Shown here: piece by piece, positions 51,164-58,274 of the stretch | Position numbering within the stretch: position 1 is the first letter of the stretch | Layout: every line of letters begins with the position of its first letter | NCBI RefSeq assembly: GCF_900108065.1 | Contig: NZ_FNVQ01000001.1 | Coordinates: 682,001 to 746,000, forward strand | Length of the DNA stretch: 64,000 bases | Direction: 5' to 3' | DNA from: Marinobacterium lutimaris | Lineage (GTDB): Bacteria > Pseudomonadota > Gammaproteobacteria > Pseudomonadales > Balneatricaceae | Notes under the pieces: model-generated | What the model was told of the DNA's origin: nothing | The model's input: only the letters and a program-made list of their open reading frames with translations | The model's database searches: none | Position numbers and translations under genes: made by a program

Positions 51164-52150
51164 ATGTTCGAACTGATGCTGCTCCGGCACGGCCGGGCGA
51201 AAAAGGCCGATATGGATTATTCCGATCGGGATCGGCCGCTCAAGAATAGCGGCAAGCGCTCGGCCCAGCGGCTGGGCGTGCAGCTGCAGTTTCAGGGTGA
51301 TCAGCCGGACCTGGTGCTCAGCTCGCCGGCAAAGCGTGCGCTGGAAACCGCTGAAAAGTGCGTCAAGGCGATGGGGCTGCCGGCCTCAATGATCGAAACC
51401 GATGAACGCCTCTACGAAGGCGACGCCGAAGCATTGATGGCAGCCATCGCAGAGCGAAGCTCCAGGGGGCATCGCCTGCTGCTGGTGGGGCACAACCCGG
51501 CGCTGGAGCAGTTGATCAAACAGTTGGTGCCGGAGCCCCGGTTACCGGGGCAGAGCGATTTTCGTTTGCGCAAGGGGATGCTGGTGCAACTGCGCCTGCC
51601 GGCAACCGGTGCGCTGCCGCTGAACGGTGAGGGCGAGTTGATCGGTTCTATCTCGCCGGATCAGTTGCCCGAACTCTTTCCCTGGCCCGGTCCTGGTGGC
51701 GCCGAACAGCGTGAACGCCCCGCCTATTACTACACCCAGTCCGGTGTGATTCCCTACCGTTTCAGCAGTGGTGGACGGCTTGAACTTCTGCTGATCACTT
51801 CCAGCAGCGGGCGCTCCTGGGGCGTCCCCAAGGGGATTGTCGAGCCGGGACTTACGCCGCAGGAATCCGCCGCCAAGGAGGCGTTGGAGGAGGCGGGCGT
51901 CCAGGGCAAGGTACATCCCGAGCTGCTCGGTTGTTACCGTCAGCCCAAGTGGGGCGCGGAGTGCGATGTGGAGTTGTTCGCGATGCGTGTCGATAGTCTG
52001 ATCGAAGATGCGGACTGGGATGAGGATCACCGCTGCCGGCGCTGGTGCGATATCGGTGGGTTAGATGGCGCCCAGCTCAAGCCGGCGCTTAGAACCTTGA
52101 TCGATCTCTTACCAGAACGGCTGAAGGAGTCTGGTTTATGGCCCGTTTGA
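51164..52150 (+). CDS. SixA-type histidine phosphatase fused to a Nudix hydrolase
   Basis: A 328-aa two-domain enzyme. The N-terminal histidine phosphatase (about 1-160) has LMLLRHGRAKK (catalytic His 8), LVLSSPAKRALETAE and LLLVGHNPALEQL, the SixA arrangement. The C-terminal Nudix domain (about 185-325) has the box GIVEPGLTPQESAAKEALEEAGV, with Lys in place of the usual Arg before EAxEE. Fused SixA-Nudix proteins usually act on phosphorylated nucleotides or inositol-type phosphates. It is 27 bp after the kinase gene and overlaps the next phosphatase gene by 13 bp. Confidence 0.88.
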   Translation: MFELMLLRHGRAKKADMDYSDRDRPLKNSGKRSAQRLGVQLQFQGDQPDLVLSSPAKRALETAEKCVKAMGLPASMIETDERLYEGDAEALMAAIAERSSRGHRLLLVGHNPALEQLIKQLVPEPRLPGQSDFRLRKGMLVQLRLPATGALPLNGEGELIGSISPDQLPELFPWPGPGGAEQRERPAYYYTQSGVIPYRFSSGGRLELLLITSSSGRSWGVPKGIVEPGLTPQESAAKEALEEAGVQGKVHPELLGCYRQPKWGAECDVELFAMRVDSLIEDADWDEDHRCRRWCDIGGLDGAQLKPALRTLIDLLPERLKESGLWPV

Positions 52151-52839
52151 TCGCCGCCCTGATTCGTCATGGCGACTACCATCAGCTGCCCAATACGCCG
52201 AGCGCTCACCAGCCTTTTCCGCTGACCGAGCGCGGCTTTGAGCAGGCCGACCTTGCAGCGGCTAATATGGCCAGGGTGTTGGCAGAGCAGGGCTGGGTTC
52301 CCGATTACCGGGTGGATTCATCACGGCTGTTGCGCGCCTGGCAGACCGCAGAGCGTTTCTGTGCCGCGCTGGAACCGATGTTCGAGCGCACGCCGGAACA
52401 GCAGGGCCATTCCGCGCTGGCGGAGCGGGGCGTCGGCAGTGCAGCCAACCTGACTGTCGCGCAGATTGAGTCGATTCTGCAGCAGGACCCGCGTTTTGAT
52501 GCGCCGCCTGCGGACTGGAAATCCAACAGCCACTACCGTTTACCGCTCCAGGGGGCGGAATCGCTGATGGATGCAGGTGAGCGGGTGGCGCAACATATCG
52601 AGCTTCAGATGTTGATGATGGAACCCAGCGATACCGATCGGGTAAGGCTGTTCGTGGGTCATGGCGCAGCGTTTCGTCATGCAGCACATAGACTTGGTGT
52701 ATTGGAGTTTGAGCAGATCGCGGCGCTGAGCATGTACCATGCGGAGCCTGTTTATATCGAGATGCTGGAAGGTGGCCGGTGGCGACATGTGGCCGGTGAC
52801 TGGAAGGTGCGCGGCAAGCGCGAGTCATACGCTGATTAG
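52138..52839 (+). CDS. Histidine phosphatase family protein
   Basis: A 233-aa phosphoglycerate-mutase-like phosphatase with LIAALIRHGDYHQLP (catalytic RHG), TERGFEQADLAAANMARVL, VDSSRLLRAWQTAERF and VRLFVGHGAAFRHAAH. It is a second, separate histidine phosphatase straight after the SixA-Nudix gene (13-bp overlap). The presence of two phosphatases next to two kinases suggests a phosphorylation-dephosphorylation cycle. The substrate is unknown. Confidence 0.88.
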   Translation: MARLIAALIRHGDYHQLPNTPSAHQPFPLTERGFEQADLAAANMARVLAEQGWVPDYRVDSSRLLRAWQTAERFCAALEPMFERTPEQQGHSALAERGVGSAANLTVAQIESILQQDPRFDAPPADWKSNSHYRLPLQGAESLMDAGERVAQHIELQMLMMEPSDTDRVRLFVGHGAAFRHAAHRLGVLEFEQIAALSMYHAEPVYIEMLEGGRWRHVAGDWKVRGKRESYAD

Positions 52840-52941
52840 AACTGCATGCTGAAGTGCTCAGGCAGATTTCAGGGTTTTAACATTTCGATCACATCTGCCG
52901 GTTAGGGTGGAAGCTTTTATCAAGTCTGCGTCTGGGTTCTC

Positions 52942-54270
52942 ATGGTATTCGAAAGAAATATAATTCCTGAAATCAAAAGCTTGAAACGCTTTCCTGAAGC
53001 TCAGGGTGCGATGCCAACCATCGCCGAGCCCTGGGCGCTGGATGATACCCGCTCGGCCAACAAGGCGATGATCCATAGCCGCAGCAAGGAATCAAACCCG
53101 CTATTGGATAATCCCGAACACTGGTCCTGGCCCAAGCGACCGATCTGTTTTATTGCTGATCCGCACGCCGATTACCAGGCCTTTGTCGCCTCGCTGGTGG
53201 CAAGCGGGGGTGTTGTCACCCAGGGGCATGGACCGCGCGACTTCAGCCTTACCAAGGCCGGTCGCAAGATGCTGTTTATCATCGGTGGTGACTGCCTGGA
53301 CAAGGGCCCGAGTAACCTGGAGCTGCTGCGGGCTATTCGTCATCTCTTCGATCTGGGAGCACGGGTCAAACTGCTCGCCGGTAACCATGATGTGCGTTTG
53401 CTGATGGGTATCCGCGCCATGGGGCTTGAGCGTCACCCAACCACCGAGCACCTGTTTGTGCGCATGGGTGACAAGGTGATCCCGCTGTTTAAAGAGGTGC
53501 AGGCCTACTGCAAGGGCAAGGAACTGAAAAAAGCGCCGGATGAAGCCGAATGCAAACGCCGGCTGTTTCCCTCGGATGACTGGTTCGAGCGTTTCCCCGA
53601 GGCGGCCGCCGACTATATGAATGCCGCGGCCATCGAGCGTGAACTCAAGCGGATGCACGGTAAATTCGATAAGTTTGAATCTGCGTGCGCCGATGCGGGG
53701 CTCAGCATGCGTGATGTCTACGCTATCGCCCAGGAGTGCCGAAAGCTGTTTCTCAAGCCCAAGGGCGAGTTCGCCTGGTTCTTCCGCGATATGCAGCTGA
53801 CCTACCGCAGTGGCTCGTTTTTGTTCCTGCATGCCGGTCTTGATGACAGTATTACTGAGGTGGTGGAGCGAAAAGGGGTGAAAAAGCTCAATCGCGATTT
53901 TCGCAAGCAGATCGAGCACGACCTGTTCCGCTTTTACTTCGGCCCGCTGGCGAATACCATGCGCACCAAGTACCGCACCGCGGATCGACCGCTAACCGAA
54001 GCGGGCGTCGCCAGAATCGGTGCGCTGGGGATCCATACCCTGGTGCATGGCCATATCAACCGTACCCACGGCCAGCGTCTGGCGTTGAAGCACGGCTTGC
54101 TGCATCTCGAGGGCGATATCACACTGGATCGCAACTCGCGTCACAAAGAGGGGCTCAAGGGCGTGGGCGCCGGTATCACGATGATCCGGCCCGATGGCCA
54201 TATCGTTGGTATCAGTAATGATTATCCCGCTGCCAAGGTCTTTCGCCCGGGTATGTACTCGCAGATCTAA
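52942..54270 (+). CDS. Calcineurin-like metallophosphoesterase
   Basis: A 442-aa phosphoesterase. The metal-binding motifs are in order: FIADPHADYQAF (D, H), FIIGGDCLDKGPSN (GD), LLAGNHDVRL (GNHD) and LGIHTLVHGHINR (GHxH-like). A long helical insert (about residues 190-290) distinguishes it from simple Ser/Thr phosphatases such as PrpE or diadenosine tetraphosphatase. The first 20 residues and start are uncertain, as no strong ribosome site precedes the ATG. It is 102 bp after the histidine phosphatase gene. Confidence 0.82.
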   Translation: MVFERNIIPEIKSLKRFPEAQGAMPTIAEPWALDDTRSANKAMIHSRSKESNPLLDNPEHWSWPKRPICFIADPHADYQAFVASLVASGGVVTQGHGPRDFSLTKAGRKMLFIIGGDCLDKGPSNLELLRAIRHLFDLGARVKLLAGNHDVRLLMGIRAMGLERHPTTEHLFVRMGDKVIPLFKEVQAYCKGKELKKAPDEAECKRRLFPSDDWFERFPEAAADYMNAAAIERELKRMHGKFDKFESACADAGLSMRDVYAIAQECRKLFLKPKGEFAWFFRDMQLTYRSGSFLFLHAGLDDSITEVVERKGVKKLNRDFRKQIEHDLFRFYFGPLANTMRTKYRTADRPLTEAGVARIGALGIHTLVHGHINRTHGQRLALKHGLLHLEGDITLDRNSRHKEGLKGVGAGITMIRPDGHIVGISNDYPAAKVFRPGMYSQI

Positions 54271-54293
54271 TGTTTTAATGAACGGATGACACC

Positions 54294-54560
54294 ATGCTAG
54301 AGAACAAACAGCGCTTCCGACATCAGTCGCTGCAAGATTGCCAGAGCATTCAGGAGATGCTGGACGCCATCGCCAAGGGCATCGCGAAAGGGGAGCTCTC
54401 GTTCAGCGACGAGGATGGCGAGATCCGTATGAATCCCCGCGGGCTGCTGGATCTGAAAGTAACCGCCAGCGAAGAGGACTCGCGCCACCGTCTGGAGATC
54501 CGCATCGCCTGGCAGGCCGACGAGCCGCTACAGGCGAAAGAACCGCTGAAGGTGGGCTAA
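54294..54560 (+). CDS. Small amphi-Trp domain protein of a GAK-type cassette
   Basis: An 88-aa protein. It begins with a charged helix (MLENKQRFRHQSLQDCQSIQEMLDAIAKGIAKGEL), then DEDGEIRMNPRGLLDLKVTA, then strand LEIRIAWQADEP with the conserved Trp. This fits the amphi-Trp domain, which I recall as a small family that occurs with HprK-like kinases and ATP-grasp enzymes. It could be the carrier or substrate of the enzymes encoded upstream. It follows the metallophosphoesterase gene by 23 bp. Confidence 0.75.
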   Translation: MLENKQRFRHQSLQDCQSIQEMLDAIAKGIAKGELSFSDEDGEIRMNPRGLLDLKVTASEEDSRHRLEIRIAWQADEPLQAKEPLKVG

Positions 54561-54585
54561 GCCTTACCACGGTCTTCTCTAAGTC

Positions 54586-55476
54586 TTACCAGGGATTATC
54601 CCTAAACCAGGCTTCCAGGTAGTCGATCAGCGCGCGCACGGCGGGCAACTGGTGCTTGCGCGAGGCATAGAGAATATAGATTTTCAGATCTTCCGGTTTG
54701 TAATCCGTTAACACCTGCTGCAGTTCGCCGCTTTCGAGGTATCGCTGCGTCATATAAGTGGGCAGCATCGCGATCCCCATCCCCTGCAAGGCCGCGCTCA
54801 TCAGCGCGGTGACCTCGTTGGCGGTCAGTCGACAGCGAATTTCCGCCTCGTTAATCTCCCCGGCCTTATCGCGTAAATGCCAGACATGGCGGCCAAAATT
54901 GCGATAACCCAGGCAATCCTGCTGCGCCAGCGCCTGCGGCGTTTCCGGTGCGCCGCGACGGGCCAGATAGTCGGGCGAAGCAACCAGTACAGACTCGCAC
55001 AGGGCGATCGGCTTGCCGATCAGCGCAGGGTCCGGATTAGCGGCGAAGCGCAAAGCGAGATCGATTCGCTGTGCGGTGAGGTCGGTGACGGAATCCTGCA
55101 GCTCCAGCTCTACGGTGACCCGCGGATACTGCTCCATGAATCCCTTGAGCGCCGGCACCAGCTGGGAATGGCCGAACGACATGCTGGTGGCCAGGCGCAG
55201 GTGGCCGCCCGGTTCCTGTTCCTGAACGCCAAGCAACGGCAGTGCTTCTGCCTGTTCCAGCCAGGCCTCTACTTCCGGCAGATACTGCTCACCGGCGCTG
55301 GTCAGGGAGATTTTTCGTGTGGTGCGGTGAAACAGCCGCGCCTGCAACCAGCTCTCCATCGCCTCCAGGTGGCGGCTCACCATGGGGCGGGACATCTCGA
55401 GTCGATCTGCCGTGCGCGTAAAACTGCCGGAATAGGCCAGATCAACAAACACCTTTGCAGCGGTCACCCTGTCCAT
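54586..55476 (-). CDS. LysR-family transcriptional regulator
   Basis: A 296-aa LysR protein. The winged helix-turn-helix is AKVFVDLAYSGSFTRTADRLEMSRPMVSRHLEAMESWLQARLFHRTTRKISLT, then the effector-binding domain with GHLRLATSMSFGHSQLVPAL. It diverges from the metallo-hydrolase gene at 55613 with 136 bp between starts, in which AATCA/TGATT arms (55559-55578) may form part of its operator. The ligand is unknown. Confidence 0.93.
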   Translation of the reverse strand: MDRVTAAKVFVDLAYSGSFTRTADRLEMSRPMVSRHLEAMESWLQARLFHRTTRKISLTSAGEQYLPEVEAWLEQAEALPLLGVQEQEPGGHLRLATSMSFGHSQLVPALKGFMEQYPRVTVELELQDSVTDLTAQRIDLALRFAANPDPALIGKPIALCESVLVASPDYLARRGAPETPQALAQQDCLGYRNFGRHVWHLRDKAGEINEAEIRCRLTANEVTALMSAALQGMGIAMLPTYMTQRYLESGELQQVLTDYKPEDLKIYILYASRKHQLPAVRALIDYLEAWFRDNPW

Positions 55477-55612
55477 CGATTAATCCCAGTGATTTGCTCG
55501 TAATTTGAAATAATGATGAACGTTATTAGATATTTTTAACAGTCCAATTAAACGCCAGAATCACCCCCATCATTGATTAAAAGATCGTCATTAGCGATTA
55601 GGGGAGTTCACC

Positions 55613-56518
55613 ATGAAATTCACGCTGACCAGTAATCCGCTTTTCAAAACCGCTGCAACCCTGATGATGACCGGTGCAGTGCTTGCCTCCGCTACAGCGG
55701 GTGCTGCCGAGCGCCTGGAACTGGATGTCTACAATGCCGGTCCAGGCAGCTTTCATGTAAATGCCACCCTGGTGACCGGTGAGACCGAAGCGCTGTTGAT
55801 CGATACCGGCTTCACCAAGGCGGATGCGCTGCGTATCGCCGCCAAGGTGCTGGATGCCGGTAAACCGCTGAAAACCATTTTTATCAGCCAGGCAGACCCG
55901 GATTTCTACTTCGGCGCCGAAGTTCTGAAGCAGCAGTTTCCGGAAGCGCGGATCATTACAACCGCTGCTGTGGCTGAGGCGATCGAGAAAAAAATGCAGG
56001 GCAAGGTCGGCTACTGGGGGCCTAAACTGGGTGCCAACGCGCCGGTATCGCCGGTATCGCCGGTGTTACCCGAGGTGTATGAGGGCGACACACTGACCCT
56101 GGACGGCCATGTGATCGAGATTCGTGGTACCGAGGGGATTTTGGCGCATCGTCCTTACCTCTGGATTCCTGATAACCAGGCGATCCTGGGCGATTTGGCG
56201 GTGTTCTCCAACCTGCATCTCTGGACCGCCGATACTCAGACCGATGCGGAACTGGATGCCTGGACCGAACAGCTGGAATCTATGCTGGCGCTTAACCCGG
56301 AGACCGTGATCCCCGGTCATATGGCTGCGGGCTCTGATCTGACGGCTGGCAGCATTGAGTACTCCAAGGAGTACTTGGCCAATTTCCGCCGGGCCATTGC
56401 AGAAAGTGAGACCAGTGAGCAGGTTAAAGACGCCATGACCGGACAATATCCAGAAGCCGGGCTTGGTATTGCGCTGGATATCGGTGCTAAGGTCCACACC
56501 GGTGAAATGCAGTGGTAA
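55613..56518 (+). CDS. MBL-fold protein with degenerate metal-binding motif
   Basis: A 301-aa metallo-beta-lactamase-fold protein with a signal peptide (about 1-32, cut after ASATAGAA). The usual HxHxDH motif is replaced: the segment reads FISQADPDFYFGAEVL, so the two metal-1 His and the last His are lost while the Asp pair stays. LLIDTGFTKADA, GILAHRPYLWIP, AILGDLAVF and VIPGHM align with the other parts of the fold. It may bind one metal in an altered way or be inactive. It is divergent from a LysR gene that likely controls it. Confidence 0.85.
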   Translation: MKFTLTSNPLFKTAATLMMTGAVLASATAGAAERLELDVYNAGPGSFHVNATLVTGETEALLIDTGFTKADALRIAAKVLDAGKPLKTIFISQADPDFYFGAEVLKQQFPEARIITTAAVAEAIEKKMQGKVGYWGPKLGANAPVSPVSPVLPEVYEGDTLTLDGHVIEIRGTEGILAHRPYLWIPDNQAILGDLAVFSNLHLWTADTQTDAELDAWTEQLESMLALNPETVIPGHMAAGSDLTAGSIEYSKEYLANFRRAIAESETSEQVKDAMTGQYPEAGLGIALDIGAKVHTGEMQW

Positions 56519-56579
56519 ATGCTTCAACGCTAACGTTAGTGGTAAACGCGGTGAATACGCTAAACACAGGAGAACCCAT

Positions 56580-57212
56580 ATGCTGACAGTGCACTATATT
56601 TTCGACCCCATGTGCGGCTGGTGTTACGGCGCGACCGAACTGGTCGCGCAGCTGCAGCAGAGAGCTTGGCAGGGTGAGCTGGCGCTAATGCTGCACCCCG
56701 GTGGCATGATGCCGCGCCGTGCTATCGACCCCAGCTTTCGTCAGCATATTCTGCAGGCCGACCAGCGTATCGCTGAGCTTACCGGCGCTGAGTTTGGTGA
56801 AGCCTACCAGCAGCGCGTCGCCAGTAACGGCCCGCTGGTGCTTGATTCGCTGATCACCGCGCAGGCGATTATTGCGGGCCAGACCCTGGGAATTGATGGG
56901 GTGGATCTGCTGAAATCGATTCAGCAGGCGCACTATCAGCACGGTCTTGATGTGGCCGATGAAGCAACCCTGGCAGAACTGGCAAAAGACTTGGGTGCAG
57001 ACGCCACGAAGTGGAAGGATGCGATGGCCGCAGCGGCGCCAAAGCTTGACGGCGCAGTGCAACAGACCCGTGAGCTGATGGGGCGTTTCGGTGCCCAGGG
57101 TTTTCCGACGCTGCTGGTTGAGAGCGATGCCGGCTGGCAGAGCCTGGCGCACCAGTCTTACTACGGAAACCCCGCGGGCTGGTCCCGTGTGCTGGACGAA
57201 CTGATCGACTAA
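56580..57212 (+). CDS. DsbA-family (FrnE-like) thioredoxin-fold protein
   Basis: A 210-aa protein of the DsbA superfamily without a signal peptide, so it is a cytoplasmic FrnE-type protein. The active site C12-G-W-C15 follows the first strand (LTVHYIFDP), and a helical insert covers about 60-160. The C-terminal part has QGFPTLLVE, with the cis-Pro typical of thioredoxins. The ATG at 56580 has AGGAG 8 nt upstream. It follows the MBL-fold gene by about 60 bp and may be co-transcribed with it. Confidence 0.88.
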   Translation: MLTVHYIFDPMCGWCYGATELVAQLQQRAWQGELALMLHPGGMMPRRAIDPSFRQHILQADQRIAELTGAEFGEAYQQRVASNGPLVLDSLITAQAIIAGQTLGIDGVDLLKSIQQAHYQHGLDVADEATLAELAKDLGADATKWKDAMAAAAPKLDGAVQQTRELMGRFGAQGFPTLLVESDAGWQSLAHQSYYGNPAGWSRVLDELID

Positions 57213-57303
57213 GCCACGCTGGGCGTTTGCGGTCATACCGGCGCTTTGTAGCTAGCAACCGCGCTCAACGCGATATTTCCCCCAATACGTTGACGCTTTT
57301 TTC

Positions 57304-57346
57304 GCCTTTCCGGCCCCACACAGGGCTGGAAGGGCTTTTTTGTTTT
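57304..57346 (+). terminator. Terminator after the DsbA-family gene
   Basis: GCCTTTCCGGCCC pairs with GGGCTGGAAGGGC over 13 bp with two G-U pairs, followed by TTTTTTGTTTT. It is about 90 bp after the stop at 57212. Confidence 0.85.
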
Positions 57347-57781
57347 CGCGTCTGGCAAGTCGCCTATCGGCAGTTGCCTCACTGCCTGAAGATCGATTTA
57401 TGAATATTCCCCGGGGGCGGATCCGGCGATTCATGAATAAGAGAGATAGTCTTAATGAATCCCTGCCTCTTAATGCCTGTAAGCCGAATCTTTTATAGTT
57501 TCGCGTTCAGCGTGACGCGGCCGTTTACATAACGCTTGGATCCGGCGCGCCGAACCCACCGCCGGAAGGGTGGATTCCGGCGGTGGGCGCTGACCTGTCA
57601 AAACCGGCCTGGCGTATACGGCGTCGAAAGCGGCCCCCATCAGGGTGGCTATACTTTCTGGACCTGTCCGCCTGGCCGAACCGCATACCGCTGATGTCAA
57701 TGGCGAAAGCCCGCTGCGGGAAAAACTATAACGGCGCTCTGTGAGCCGAGGGCGCCTCGATATCTCATCTGGAGGTAAGTC
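57347..57781. other. Non-coding stretch upstream of the molybdenum hydroxylase genes
   Basis: About 435 bp without a gene. The notable part is a perfect 12-bp inverted repeat, CCCACCGCCGGA (57555-57566) and TCCGGCGGTGGG (57576-57587), with a 9-nt loop and no U-run, so not a usual terminator. The last 190 bp before the start codon are GC-rich and could form further RNA structure. The ribosome binding site GGAGG at about 57771 belongs to the 2Fe-2S gene. Confidence 0.5.
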
Positions 57782-58240
57782 ATGTCCGTGACACTTAACG
57801 TCAACGGGGTCGATCACACGATCGATGCGACGCCCGATACACCGCTACTCTGGGCGATCAGGGACTATCTGAATATGACCGGCACCAAGTTCGGTTGTGG
57901 CATGGCGATGTGTGGGGCCTGCACCGTACATATGGATGGTTCGCCGATTCGCTCCTGCTCGACACCGATCCAGATGGCCGAAGGCAAAAAGATCACCACC
58001 ATCGAAGGGGTGGAGTCTCCGGCAGCCGTCGCGGTTAAAGAAGCCTGGACCGAGATTCAGGTGCCGCAGTGTGGCTACTGCCAGTCTGGTCAGGTGATGT
58101 CAGCGGTGGCACTGCTGGAGGGCAACCCCAACCCCAGCGATGAAGAGATCGATGCCGCCATGTCCGGCAACATCTGCCGTTGCGCCACCTACGTGCGCAT
58201 TCGTTCAGCGATCAAGAGTGCGGCCAAGCAGCTTGGTTAA
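57782..58240 (+). CDS. iorA: Molybdenum hydroxylase small (2Fe-2S) subunit, isoquinoline oxidoreductase type
   Basis: A 152-aa small subunit with two 2Fe-2S clusters. Plant-type cluster ligands lie in [15 protein letters not shown] and SCSTPIQ; the second cluster in [14 protein letters not shown] and [12 protein letters not shown]. There is no FAD domain or signal peptide, as is usual in the isoquinoline 1-oxidoreductase/aldehyde dehydrogenase group, where this subunit is carried out of the cell by the Tat signal of its partner. It precedes the large subunit by 34 bp. The symbol follows the Ior naming; the substrate is not certain. Confidence 0.88.
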   Translation: MSVTLNVNGVDHTIDATPDTPLLWAIRDYLNMTGTKFGCGMAMCGACTVHMDGSPIRSCSTPIQMAEGKKITTIEGVESPAAVAVKEAWTEIQVPQCGYCQSGQVMSAVALLEGNPNPSDEEIDAAMSGNICRCATYVRIRSAIKSAAKQLG

Positions 58241-58274
58241 CCCCTAACCCTACAGATTAAAAGGAGGCTGTCTC

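Noticed and set aside
56041-56070. Short GCCGGTATC repeats inside the MBL-fold gene
   Set aside because: They encode a Pro-Val-Ser repeat in a loop of the protein and need no other explanation.
57480-57781. Molybdenum cofactor riboswitch in the leader of the iorA-like gene
   Set aside because: Structure is plausible, but I could not find the conserved core sequence of the Moco RNA motif.
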